This document shows, in pieces, positions 18,161 to 26,126 of a stretch of 64,000 bases of DNA. How positions within the stretch are numbered: the first letter of the stretch is position 1; each line of letters opens with the position of its first letter. The stretch is from assembly GCA_947483075.1 (NCBI GenBank), contig CANKLE010000006.1, positions 62,001 through 126,000 of the forward strand, in the 5' to 3' direction. Position numbers and translations under genes: made by a program. A model generated the notes under the pieces. It was not told where the DNA came from. It did no database searches and was given only the letters and a program-made list of their open reading frames with translations. Source of the DNA: Flavobacteriaceae bacterium (GTDB lineage Bacteria > Bacteroidota > Bacteroidia > Flavobacteriales > Flavobacteriaceae).

Positions 18161-19303
18161 ATGAAGCAGTACGACTATATTTTTGCCGGTACCGGATTGG
18201 CCACGTTACTCACAGTTTATGAGCTGCTCCAACGCGATTATTTTAGTCAACATTGCATCTTGTTGCTCGATGCCGAAACCAAAAACTCCAATGACCGCAC
18301 CTGGTGTTTCTGGGATGATGCCGCTACGTTTTCAGGAATTGCTTCCCACAATTGGGATTCAATTCGTTTCACCAATTCAACGTTTTCCCGCAAAATGGCG
18401 ATAGCGCCGTATCAGTATCGCAAAATACGAAGCCGGGATTTCTATGCCTTTGTCTTTAATATTATTTCCAAACATAGCCAGGTAGAAGTGGCACAAGAAA
18501 AAGTCATCTCCATTACCGAAACAGCCGATGCCGCGCTAGTGCAAACCGAGGCCAATCTATACAAAGGCCAAATCGTTTTCAATTCTATTTTAGACTGGAA
18601 CGACCTGCAAAACCAAACCAAGTTCCCCCTCTTGCAACAGCATTTTGTGGGTTGGTTTGTCCAAACCAAGGAAGCGGTGTTTACGCCAGATTGCGCTACT
18701 TTTATGGATTTTTCGGTGGCCCAACAAGGCAATACGCGCTTTATGTATGTGTTGCCCACCAGCCCAACCGAAGCCTTATTAGAATACACCTTGTTTTCGA
18801 GAGAGCTGTTGCCAAATTCAGAATATGAAGCCGCAATAAAAACCTATTTACAAAATTTAAACATTACCGACTATACCCTTGTTGAACGCGAACAAGGATC
18901 GATACCCATGAGTTGTTATCCGTTTTGGAAAGCCAATTCCAAGCACTGCATTTCCATTGGCTCCGCCGGAGGTTGGACCAAAGCCAGCACCGGTTTTACC
19001 TTTAAAAACAGCACCAAAAAAGCCAAGCAATTGGCCGATTATTTGGAACATAAAACCGCCAAGCCTTTTAAGCTTCAGCGCAAGTTTTGGTTTTACGATT
19101 TGCTGTTGTTGGATATTCTTCACGACGATAACGCGCAAGGCAGTCGTGTTTTTTCGGGCATTTTTAGCAGCGCCAAGCCTCAGCTAATTTTACGGTTTTT
19201 GGACGAAGAAACCTCAATATGGGAAGACCTGCAACTCATTTGGCATTGCCCCAAACGCTTGTTTGTTCGGGCTTTGTTTAAACGAATTTTTAGCGGTTTC
19301 TAG
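18161..19303 (+). CDS. crtY: Lycopene beta-cyclase
   Basis: The 380-residue flavoprotein cyclises lycopene to beta-carotene, an early step to zeaxanthin-type yellow pigments. The N-terminus YDYIFAGTGLATLLTVYEL is the FAD-binding Rossmann motif, and NDRTWCFWDD is the CrtY family signature. IGSAGGWTKASTGFTFKNS is the conserved C-terminal motif. Length is normal. It stands alone: no crtB, crtI or crtZ is nearby, so the pathway genes must be elsewhere. It converges on the next gene with one base between stops. Confidence 0.92.
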   Translation: MKQYDYIFAGTGLATLLTVYELLQRDYFSQHCILLLDAETKNSNDRTWCFWDDAATFSGIASHNWDSIRFTNSTFSRKMAIAPYQYRKIRSRDFYAFVFNIISKHSQVEVAQEKVISITETADAALVQTEANLYKGQIVFNSILDWNDLQNQTKFPLLQQHFVGWFVQTKEAVFTPDCATFMDFSVAQQGNTRFMYVLPTSPTEALLEYTLFSRELLPNSEYEAAIKTYLQNLNITDYTLVEREQGSIPMSCYPFWKANSKHCISIGSAGGWTKASTGFTFKNSTKKAKQLADYLEHKTAKPFKLQRKFWFYDLLLLDILHDDNAQGSRVFSGIFSSAKPQLILRFLDEETSIWEDLQLIWHCPKRLFVRALFKRIFSGF

Positions 19304-19304
19304 A

Positions 19305-20744
19305 CTAAAAAAACCAACTCGCCACGGCTATGGCAGCCAACACACAGATGAAATCTACGAGCAGCATAGCACCCAAGGTATAGCGGGTGTTTTTTACATT
19401 AATCGAACCAAAATAAACGGCTATCACATAGAAAGTAGTTTCGGCACTACACTGAAAAATACAGCTCAAGCGGCCGGTAAAGGAATCGGGTCCAAATTGC
19501 CGCATGGCATCAATCATAAAGCCGCGTGATCCGCCCGAACTAAATGGACGCAGCATGGCTACCGGAAGCGAATCGGTGATTTGTTTGCTCACGCCTATGT
19601 GCGAAAACACAAACGAAAGCCCCTCACTGATGAGTTCAAACAAGCCGCTGTTTCTAAAGAACGAGATCGCTACCAACATGCCTAAAACATAGGGGAAAAT
19701 CGTAATTCCGGTTTTCAGTCCGTTGTTGGCACCAACGACAAAGGCATCAAAAACAGTGGTTTTTTTTTCGGCGAACTTGGCTTCGTTTTTCCAGGAAAAA
19801 ATCAGCGTAAACAAAATAATTCCCACCAATAAAATACCCGATAAATGAGAGGTAAATAGGTTTTTGCCAATTAAATCGAGTTGGTTGAGGTAGAACAAAA
19901 AGCCCATGATGGCCGCAATAACGCCAAACAAACTCGCAACCAGGGCCGCGCTTTTAAAATTTATTTTTTGTTTGATGCCCACCAAAACAAAGGCCGCAAT
20001 GGTACCCACAAACGAGGTAATGATGCAGGGCAACATTACGTCGGCCGGATTGCTCGCGCTTTCGGCGGCCCGGTAGCCAATAATCGAAGTAGGAATTAAG
20101 GTGAGTCCGGCCGCGTGCAAACACAAAAACATAATTTGGGCGTCACTGGCTTTGTCTTTGTCGGGGTTTAATTCTTGTAAACTTTGCATCGCTTTCAATC
20201 CAAAAGGTGTCGCCGCCGAGTCTAAGCCCAAGAAATTAGCCGCAAAATTCAAGGTCATGTACGATATCGATTCGTGGTTTTTGGGGATACTCGGAAACAC
20301 TTTGGTAAAAATAGGGCTCATTTTTTTGGCCAGTTTTTCAGCCGCACCCGATTCGATAAGCAGTTGCATCAACCCACAAAAAAAGGCCAAATAGGCTATT
20401 AAGGGCAGGATCAAATCGAGTAAACTGTTTTTACAAGTAGGCAACAAACCGTCTGATTTTTGCACGCCCGAGTACACTTTTACCGTTTTATTTTTGTAGA
20501 TATACGTTGTGTCTGGATCAGCAGCAACGGTGTTTCGAACAAGGGTTTGGTCGGGCGCCTTGGCTAGGCTGTCTTGCACAAAAGCAGGCAGTTGGTTGAG
20601 GTATTTTTCGGCAATGAGAATGGGCTCATCTTTTTGCCCGTTTAGAATAAAATCTAAGGTGTAATGCGAGCCGCTGGCCAAGCCAATGAGCACAAAAAGA
20701 ATCGAAGACACTAAAATGGCAAGCCAAAATCTACTGAGAACCAT
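19305..20744 (-). CDS. Nucleoside-recognition (GATE) domain membrane protein, SpmA-SpmB-like
   Basis: The 479-residue protein has about ten membrane segments. It joins two halves that resemble spore maturation proteins SpmA (GLDSAATPFGLKAMQSLQELN) and SpmB (MLRPFSSGGSRGFMIDAMRQFG). Each half has a GATE/nucleoside-recognition domain as found in nucleoside transporters and FeoB. A soluble insert around residues 30-90 separates the first helix from the rest. The substrate is not known; transport is inferred from fold only. Confidence 0.85.
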   Translation of the reverse strand: MVLSRFWLAILVSSILFVLIGLASGSHYTLDFILNGQKDEPILIAEKYLNQLPAFVQDSLAKAPDQTLVRNTVAADPDTTYIYKNKTVKVYSGVQKSDGLLPTCKNSLLDLILPLIAYLAFFCGLMQLLIESGAAEKLAKKMSPIFTKVFPSIPKNHESISYMTLNFAANFLGLDSAATPFGLKAMQSLQELNPDKDKASDAQIMFLCLHAAGLTLIPTSIIGYRAAESASNPADVMLPCIITSFVGTIAAFVLVGIKQKINFKSAALVASLFGVIAAIMGFLFYLNQLDLIGKNLFTSHLSGILLVGIILFTLIFSWKNEAKFAEKKTTVFDAFVVGANNGLKTGITIFPYVLGMLVAISFFRNSGLFELISEGLSFVFSHIGVSKQITDSLPVAMLRPFSSGGSRGFMIDAMRQFGPDSFTGRLSCIFQCSAETTFYVIAVYFGSINVKNTRYTLGAMLLVDFICVLAAIAVASWFF

Positions 20745-20817
20745 AGGTTTGTTTTTTGTAAAAGTAAAAACTTAAATACAGATTTCACCAAACGCCCTAA
20801 ATATTATTTGATGTGGT

Positions 20818-21531
20818 CTATACGTGTAAGATTTCGTCCTCGACCAAGAGGTCTTCGCGTCGAAAACGCAAAAACAATTGCGCAACGGCGATGGTGTCTT
20901 TTTCACAATAGGTCACAATGCGGTCAATGTCTTTCTCTTCGTAATACACCTGCGCCACTTGGCTGCCATCGATGTCGCCTTTGGGCGAGGGAATGCCCAA
21001 AATTTTGGTGAGTAATTTTAGTGAAGTAAAATGTTTGTAATCGCCAAATTTCCACAACTCCAAGGTATCCAGGTGCGGAATTTCCCAAGGTTTTTTGCCA
21101 AATAAATTCAATTTTTGCGGCAAGGCCACTTGGTGAATGATCATGCGGCGCGCTATAAACGGAATGTCAAATTCTTTGGCATTGTGCCCACACAAGAGGT
21201 GTTGCGCTTGGCCAAAGTGGTTGTTTAACAGATTGGCAAAGTCGAGCAGTATTTTTTTTTCTTCCCCAAAAAAGGAGGTCACGCGAAAGTTGCGGATGTC
21301 GCCTTTGTGTGTAAAATAGCCCGCCGAAATGCAGACAATTTTACCAAATTCGGCCCAAATGCCGGCGCGTTCGTAAAAGGTTTCGGGGTCAATCTCGTCT
21401 TTGCGTTGGTATTGCGTTTTGGTTTCCCAAAGTCCCTGCAGTTCGGCATCGAGCGCGGAGTAATGTTCGTGTTCCGGAACGGTTTCGATGTCTAGAAATA
21501 AAATGTGGTCGAGTTTCAATTTTTCAATCAT
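20818..21531 (-). CDS. Predicted DEDDy 3'-5' exonuclease (PolB-like)
   Basis: The 237-residue protein has the proofreading-exonuclease motifs. Exo I is FLDIETVPE (Asp, Glu), Exo II is LCGHNAKEFDIPFI (Asp), and Exo III is VTYCEKDTIAVAQLF, with the Tyr-x3-Asp that marks the DEDDy class. It resembles the free-standing PolB-type 3'-5' exonuclease proteins common in Bacteroidota. It should trim 3' DNA ends, with two metals held by the acidic residues. Confidence 0.85.
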   Translation of the reverse strand: MIEKLKLDHILFLDIETVPEHEHYSALDAELQGLWETKTQYQRKDEIDPETFYERAGIWAEFGKIVCISAGYFTHKGDIRNFRVTSFFGEEKKILLDFANLLNNHFGQAQHLLCGHNAKEFDIPFIARRMIIHQVALPQKLNLFGKKPWEIPHLDTLELWKFGDYKHFTSLKLLTKILGIPSPKGDIDGSQVAQVYYEEKDIDRIVTYCEKDTIAVAQLFLRFRREDLLVEDEILHV

Positions 21532-21843
21532 GGCGTGTAAAAGAGTTAAGGTTAGTATGGTATAAAAATAGGGGTTTTAATTAATAATGAAAAATTAATA
21601 ATTAATAATTGTGGGAGTATACTAAGACCGGCTGTTGGGATAGAGATGGGAGTGGGAAGCTGTTAGCTTTGAGCCACGAATGCACGAATGTTTTGAGATG
21701 AGAGATTAAAAAGTGATAGATGGCGCTAAGCATCCCGAGTCTTCGGGACCAAACTGTGGCTTTGATACTGAATTTTTTAATCTTTCAATTTTTAAATCTT
21801 TAAATCTTCGAGACCGACAACTCACAACCGAAAACCGACAACT
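21532..21843. other. Gene-free stretch holding dispersed repeats
   Basis: The region between the exonuclease gene and ogt has no plausible gene. It holds an A/T-rich direct repeat (aattaataat units near 21581-21610) and CCACGAATGCACGAATG at 21674-21690. The latter recurs in part at 26795-26807 and, inverted, near 40820-40838. It also holds the 90-bp dispersed element at 21732-21821. Confidence 0.7.
21732..21821 (-). repeat. 90-bp dispersed element, copy 1 (inverted relative to 43070)
   Basis: Its reverse complement matches 43070-43159 with about 4 differences in 90. It runs from a GTTGTCGGTCTCGAAG end, through ATTTAAAG/ATTTAAAAATTG runs, to the hairpin GGTCCCGA-AGAC-TCGGGAT. Most differences lie in the hairpin loop or are single transitions. 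Confidence 0.88.
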
Positions 21844-22317
21844 TTATCCAAACAACCGTTGTTGCGTCGCCGGACTTTCGTGTTCCAGCAACCATTTTTT
21901 GCGCCACAAGCCGCCGGCATATCCGGTGAGGGAGCCGTCAGAGCCGATAACGCGATGGCATGGGATGATAATCCAAAGGGGGTTTTTGCCGTTGGCTGCC
22001 GCTACAGCGCGGATGGCTTTTGGATCGCCCAATTTTTTGGACAGCTCCAAATACGATAGGGTTTTTCCGTAAGGAATGTGCTGCAATTCATCCCAAACTT
22101 TTTTTTGAAATTCGGTTCCTGCGGGGTTTAGTTTTAAATCGAAAACAGATCTATTTCCCTCAAAATATTCCCGGATTTGGGTCGCTGCTGCTTTTAATTC
22201 TTTGGGGATCGATACCGAAAGGCTGGCCTCCTCGACCAAAACAAGTTGCGAAACCCCTTGTTCATCGCCCAACAATTGACAAATGCCTAAGGGTGTTTGT
22301 AGGAAACATCTTTTCAT
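21844..22317 (-). CDS. ogt: Methylated-DNA-[protein]-cysteine S-methyltransferase
   Basis: The 157-residue protein repairs O6-alkylguanine by suicide transfer to Cys. The active site IIPCHRVIGSDGSLTGYAGGL is intact, and IPYGKTLSYLELSKKLG with AIRAVAAANGKNP forms the DNA-binding helix-turn-helix. There is no Ada regulatory domain. The start overlaps the hemB stop (ATGA), so it may be the last cistron of the haem operon. Confidence 0.93.
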   Translation of the reverse strand: MKRCFLQTPLGICQLLGDEQGVSQLVLVEEASLSVSIPKELKAAATQIREYFEGNRSVFDLKLNPAGTEFQKKVWDELQHIPYGKTLSYLELSKKLGDPKAIRAVAAANGKNPLWIIIPCHRVIGSDGSLTGYAGGLWRKKWLLEHESPATQQRLFG

Positions 22318-23309
22318 TTGGCCAGTAAAATCGCGGCTTCTTTGGCAAAATAGGTCGAGATTAAACTAGCTCCCGCGCGCTTGATGCACATGAGTTGTTC
22401 CATCATGATCTTGTCGTGATCCAGCCAGCCTCTTTCGGCAGCGGCTTTTATCATTGCGTATTCGCCCGAAACATGAAAAACGGTTACGGGTACGTTTACG
22501 GCATTTTTTACTTCGCGCACAATATCCAAGTAGGCAATTCCGGGTTTTACCATCACCATATCGGCGCCTTCTTCTACGTCCATCAAGGCTTCTTTGATCG
22601 CTTCTAGCCGATTGGCGTAATCCATTTGGTAGGTTTTTTTGTCTTTGGGTACCACTACGTCGGCTTCTCTTGGCGCACTGTCTAAGGCATCGCGAAACGG
22701 CCCGTAAAACGCCGAAGCATACTTGGCCGAATAACTCATGATGCCTACGTTTTCAAATCCTGCGGCGTCCAATCCTTGACGCAAACGCAAGACGCGTCCG
22801 TCCATCATGTCGCTGGGTGCCACAAAATCGGCACCAGCTTGGGCATGCGAAACGGCCATTTTTACCAGTGCATCGTTGGTGGCATCGTTGGCTACATCAC
22901 CGTTTTGGATGATCCCGTCGTGACCATACTTCGAATACGGATCTAAAGCTACATCAGGCATCACAATCATCTCGGGACAAGCCGTTTTGATGGCTTTGAT
23001 CGCGCGTTGCATGAGTCCGTTCGAATTCCAGGCTTCTTTTCCGGTATTGTCTTTGAGCGACTCATCTACTTTTACATAAATATTTACCGCGCGAATACCC
23101 AAGGCGAATAATTCTTGTACTTCTTTTACCGTCAAATCTATCGACCGACGAAAAATTCCGGGCATCGAGGAAATTTCCGATTGATATTTTTCTCCTTCTG
23201 TGATAAACATCGGGAACATAAAATCACTTGGACTTAAGGTGGTTTCGCGAACCAAACTTCTGATGGATTCGTTACTTCTTAATCTTCTTCCTCTTTGTAA
23301 TGGAAACAT
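22314..23309 (-). CDS. hemB: Delta-aminolevulinic acid dehydratase (porphobilinogen synthase)
   Basis: The 331-residue enzyme condenses two ALA molecules to porphobilinogen. The Schiff-base lysines lie in YSAKYASAFYGPFRDA and DMVMVKPGIAYLD. FVAPSDMMDGRV is a family hallmark. The metal-site region VMPDVALDPYSKYGHDG lacks the Cys triad of the zinc enzymes (VCLCEYT-type), so the magnesium-dependent type is likely. It follows the DUF1801/CDGSH gene by five bases. Confidence 0.95.
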   Translation of the reverse strand: MFPLQRGRRLRSNESIRSLVRETTLSPSDFMFPMFITEGEKYQSEISSMPGIFRRSIDLTVKEVQELFALGIRAVNIYVKVDESLKDNTGKEAWNSNGLMQRAIKAIKTACPEMIVMPDVALDPYSKYGHDGIIQNGDVANDATNDALVKMAVSHAQAGADFVAPSDMMDGRVLRLRQGLDAAGFENVGIMSYSAKYASAFYGPFRDALDSAPREADVVVPKDKKTYQMDYANRLEAIKEALMDVEEGADMVMVKPGIAYLDIVREVKNAVNVPVTVFHVSGEYAMIKAAAERGWLDHDKIMMEQLMCIKRAGASLISTYFAKEAAILLAK

Positions 23310-23314
23310 ATTTA

Positions 23315-23959
23315 TTAGTTTGTTTTTAGTATTTTGTGTGAACCGTCACATTGCGGCATTTTTTTTGAAAGCCCGCAAGTACAATCCGTCATTCCTTTTC
23401 CGTCAATAATTTGATCTGTAAATTTATTAATCCTTGAAAATCTTGTCTCAGAATGTTTTGCTGCAGCAAAAAACAAATGATAGGCTCTTTGTCTTCCTGG
23501 CGTTAAAGACTCAAAAGCAACTTTAAGTTCAGGGTTTTTGGCAAAAGCAATTTCCAATTCTTCAATACATTCAAATTTTGCTTCAGTAGTTTTTACAATT
23601 TTAACTCCGATTTTTTCAAGCTCAATTGCTTGGTTAATATAATTACTGATAGCATTTCCCTTTTTATCTAAATCTTTATTTTCAGATAATTTTATCATTC
23701 GTACATTTTGGGTGTTGTCCCCTGGTTTTTCTAATATTTCAAACGAATCATGAATAAACGATCCTTTAAAAAACGAAACGCCGAAAGAATTCTTAAAATT
23801 GAATATCATACAAACATTCTTATTTTGAAATGTGTAACAAGGGGCATTCCATTTAAATTCTTCCTTTAAATCCGCTTTAAGCACGATCGATCGTAAACGA
23901 TTTAATTCTTCTTTTCTATTTTTCTGATCTTCAAAATAGTGGTCCAAATCAGCATTCAT
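23315..23959 (-). CDS. DUF1801/YdeI-type protein with C-terminal CDGSH iron-sulfur motif
   Basis: The 214-residue protein has a DUF1801-like N-terminal domain (WNAPCYTFQNKNVCMIFNFK, residues about 38-57) and a YdeI/OmpD-associated segment (LTPGRQRAYHLFFAAAK, about 151-167). The tail CTCGLSKKMPQCDGSH fits the CDGSH consensus CxCx2(S/T)x3PxC-D-G-S-H exactly (C193, C195, C204, H208), the ligand set of mitoNEET-type [2Fe-2S] proteins. Cluster binding is inferred. It lies between hemF and hemB on the same strand, five bases before hemB, which hints at a haem or redox link. Confidence 0.8.
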   Translation of the reverse strand: MNADLDHYFEDQKNRKEELNRLRSIVLKADLKEEFKWNAPCYTFQNKNVCMIFNFKNSFGVSFFKGSFIHDSFEILEKPGDNTQNVRMIKLSENKDLDKKGNAISNYINQAIELEKIGVKIVKTTEAKFECIEELEIAFAKNPELKVAFESLTPGRQRAYHLFFAAAKHSETRFSRINKFTDQIIDGKGMTDCTCGLSKKMPQCDGSHKILKTN

Positions 23960-24042
23960 AACTATATTTTAAAAAAAATTAAAATACTACCATTATCAAT
24001 TAAAAGTAGCGAAACCCTAAGCACTGTCTCTTTCAGATGTAG

Positions 24043-24975
24043 TTAAATCCAATTTTTCGGTTTTTCCAATACTTGAATTAATTTCTCCTCTTCACTTCCG
24101 GGAGCGGGATGATGATCATAATGCCACTGTACCTTCGGCGGCAACGACATCAAAATGCTTTCAATTCGGCCGTTGGTTTTGAGCCCAAATAGGGTGCCTT
24201 TGTCGTGTACCAAATTGAATTCTACATAACGCCCACGACGGATTTCTTGCCACGTTCTTTGAGCAGGTGTATAGGTTAAATTTTTTCTTTTTTCTACAAT
24301 AGGCACATAGGCTTCTAGAAAACTGTTCCCTACTTCGGTTACGAAATTGAACCAATCTTCCATTGATTGTGCTTCGGTTGCTTTGCAATAATCAAAAAAC
24401 AAACCGCCAATGCCGCGGGCTTCGTTTCTATGAGCGTTCCAAAAATAGGCATCACATTGTTGTTTAAATTTTGGATAAAACTCAGTATTGTGTTTGTCGC
24501 AAGCGGTTTTACAGGTTTGGTGAAAATGAATCGCATCTTCTTCAAACAAATAATACGGCGTCAAATCTTGACCGCCACCGAACCAAGCCCCTCCCGACCT
24601 CCCAGAAGGAGAGGAGTTTTCCTTGTTGTCATATAATTCAAAATAACGCCAATTGGCATGCACGGTAGGCACCAGGGGGCTTTTGGGATGAATGACCAAA
24701 CTCAATCCGCAGGCAAAAAAATCGGCTTCGCCTACATTGAATAATTGTTGCATGGAATCGGGTAGTTTACCATGAACCGCAGAAATGTTTACCCCCGCTT
24801 TTTCAAAAACTCCCGATCCCTCGGGACCATTTTCTATCACACGCGTACGTCCGCCGCCGCCTTCGGGTCGTTCCCATAGGTCTTCACGAAATTTGGCCAC
24901 GCCATCTGCGGCTTCCAATCCTGCGCAGATTTGGTCTTGGAGTTTGAGTATGTAGTTGTAAAATTTGTCTTTCAT
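24043..24975 (-). CDS. hemF: Aerobic coproporphyrinogen III oxidase with two in-frame palindrome-derived insertions
   Basis: The 310-residue enzyme decarboxylates coproporphyrinogen III to protoporphyrinogen IX with O2. RPEGGGGRTRVIENG, WFGGGQDLTPYYLFEEDAIH, RNEARGIGGLFFDYC and RRGRYVEFNLVHDKGTLFGL are the conserved blocks. Two places differ from E. coli HemF as I recall it. ENG-PEGS-GVFEKAGVN has four extra residues. The stretch between FELYD and WFGGG (NKENSSPSGRSGGA) is about seven residues longer. Both lie on palindromic repeats that also occur between genes here. The frame is intact and all catalytic blocks remain, so the enzyme is probably active. The start is ATG 24975. Confidence 0.95.
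   Translation of the reverse strand: MKDKFYNYILKLQDQICAGLEAADGVAKFREDLWERPEGGGGRTRVIENGPEGSGVFEKAGVNISAVHGKLPDSMQQLFNVGEADFFACGLSLVIHPKSPLVPTVHANWRYFELYDNKENSSPSGRSGGAWFGGGQDLTPYYLFEEDAIHFHQTCKTACDKHNTEFYPKFKQQCDAYFWNAHRNEARGIGGLFFDYCKATEAQSMEDWFNFVTEVGNSFLEAYVPIVEKRKNLTYTPAQRTWQEIRRGRYVEFNLVHDKGTLFGLKTNGRIESILMSLPPKVQWHYDHHPAPGSEEEKLIQVLEKPKNWI
24587..24616 (-). repeat. G-rich-tailed palindromic element inside hemF
   Basis: Minus-strand reading: CTCCTCTCCTTCTGGGAGG, then TCGGGAGGGGC. The stem-loop plus G-rich tail matches the layout of copies at 24981-25012, 25045-25072 and 40882-40908. It encodes residues NSSPSGRSGGA of HemF. Confidence 0.7.
24811..24826. repeat. TCCCGA-N4-TCGGGA palindrome inside hemF
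   Basis: TCCCGATCCCTCGGGA is a perfect 6-bp stem with a 4-base loop. On the hemF strand it reads GGTCCCGAGGGATCGGGA, the same flank and core as the intergenic copies at 40799, 41230 and 43141. It encodes GPEGSG. Confidence 0.8.
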
Positions 24976-24980
24976 TGGCC

Positions 24981-25012
24981 TCACCCCCAACCCCTCTCCA
25001 ACAGAGAGGGGA
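24981..25012 (-). repeat. G-rich-tailed palindromic element between hemE and hemF
   Basis: Minus-strand reading: CTCCCCTCTCTGTTGGAGAG, then GGGTTGGGGGTGA. This is the same design as the hemF copy. It starts six bases upstream of the hemF ATG and may form part of the hemF leader. Confidence 0.7.
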
Positions 25013-25044
25013 GTAGGGAACTTTAAAATTAATACTATTTTATT

Positions 25045-25072
25045 CCTTCCCTTTGGGAAGGCTAGGAAGGGC
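25045..25072 (+). repeat. G-rich-tailed palindromic element overlapping the 3' end of hemE
   Basis: CCTTCCCTTTGGGAAGG (7-bp perfect stem) followed by CTAGGAAGGGC. The hemE stop codon (25062-25064) and the three codons before it (Ser-Pro-Ser) lie within the tail, read on the opposite strand. Confidence 0.7.
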
Positions 25073-26093
25073 TTTTGTACTCCTTCACCGCCTCCACAAA
25101 TGCCTTGGCGTGATCTACCGGAATGTTGGGTAAAATGCCGTGTCCTAAGTTTACAATATAGTTGGCTGCCCCAAATTCGTCAATCATTTCGTGCACCATT
25201 TTTTTGATGGTTGGGATGGGCGAAAGCAAACGAGAGGGGTCAAAATTTCCTTGCAAAGTAATGTTGCCACCCGATAAATATCGCGCGTTTCTAGGCGAAC
25301 AGGTCCAATCAACGCCTAAAGCCGATGCTTTTGATTTGGCCATTTCGCCAAGCGCAAACCAGCAGCCTTTTCCAAAAACAATCACCTTTGTTTCGTCTGC
25401 CAAAGCTTCCACAATTTGGTTGATGTATTTCCATGAAAATTCTTGGTAATCTACAGGAGACAACATGCCACCCCACGAATCAAATATCTGAATGGCGTTA
25501 CAACCGGCTTTGACTTTTTCTTTCAAGTATAATATGGTGGTGTCGGTAATTTTTTGCAATAAGGTATGTGCCGCAACGGGATTTGCAAAGCAAAATCCTT
25601 TGGCTGTGTCAAAACTTTTGGAGCCTTTTCCTTCTACCGCATAACAAAAAATAGTCCATGGCGAGCCGGCAAAACCAATTAAGGGCACCTCATCGTTGAG
25701 CATTTCTTTGGTCAATTTGATGGCATCAAAAACGTAGCCCAAGGTTTCGTTCACGTCTGGAACAAACACTTGGTTTACTTGTTCCATCGTGCGAATGGGA
25801 TTCGGAATTATGGGCCCCAAATTGTCTTTCAATTCTACGTGAATGCCCATGGCTCTGGGAACCACCAAAATATCCGAGAATAAAATGGCTGCATCGGGCT
25901 GTACAATTCTGATGGGTTGCACCGTAATTTCTGCAGCCAATTCGGGTGTTTCGCAGCGGGTGAAGAAATCATATTTGTCGCGCAACGCTCTAAATTCGGG
26001 CAAATAGCGGCCGGCTTGGCGCATCATCCATACGGGTGGACGTTCTACGGTTTGATTGTTTAGGGCTCTAAGGAATAAGTCGTTTTTTAACAT
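25062..26093 (-). CDS. hemE: Uroporphyrinogen decarboxylase
   Basis: The 343-residue enzyme converts uroporphyrinogen III to coproporphyrinogen [20 protein letters not shown] is the diagnostic N-terminal motif, with [31 protein letters not shown] and [16 protein letters not shown] following. The C-terminal residues SPS and the stop come from a repeat element (25045-25072), so the natural tail has been replaced or extended. The catalytic barrel is not affected. Confidence 0.96.
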   Translation of the reverse strand: MLKNDLFLRALNNQTVERPPVWMMRQAGRYLPEFRALRDKYDFFTRCETPELAAEITVQPIRIVQPDAAILFSDILVVPRAMGIHVELKDNLGPIIPNPIRTMEQVNQVFVPDVNETLGYVFDAIKLTKEMLNDEVPLIGFAGSPWTIFCYAVEGKGSKSFDTAKGFCFANPVAAHTLLQKITDTTILYLKEKVKAGCNAIQIFDSWGGMLSPVDYQEFSWKYINQIVEALADETKVIVFGKGCWFALGEMAKSKASALGVDWTCSPRNARYLSGGNITLQGNFDPSRLLSPIPTIKKMVHEMIDEFGAANYIVNLGHGILPNIPVDHAKAFVEAVKEYKSPS

Positions 26094-26126
26094 GTTAATT
26101 GGCTGTTGGCTTTTAGCTGTCAGCTA

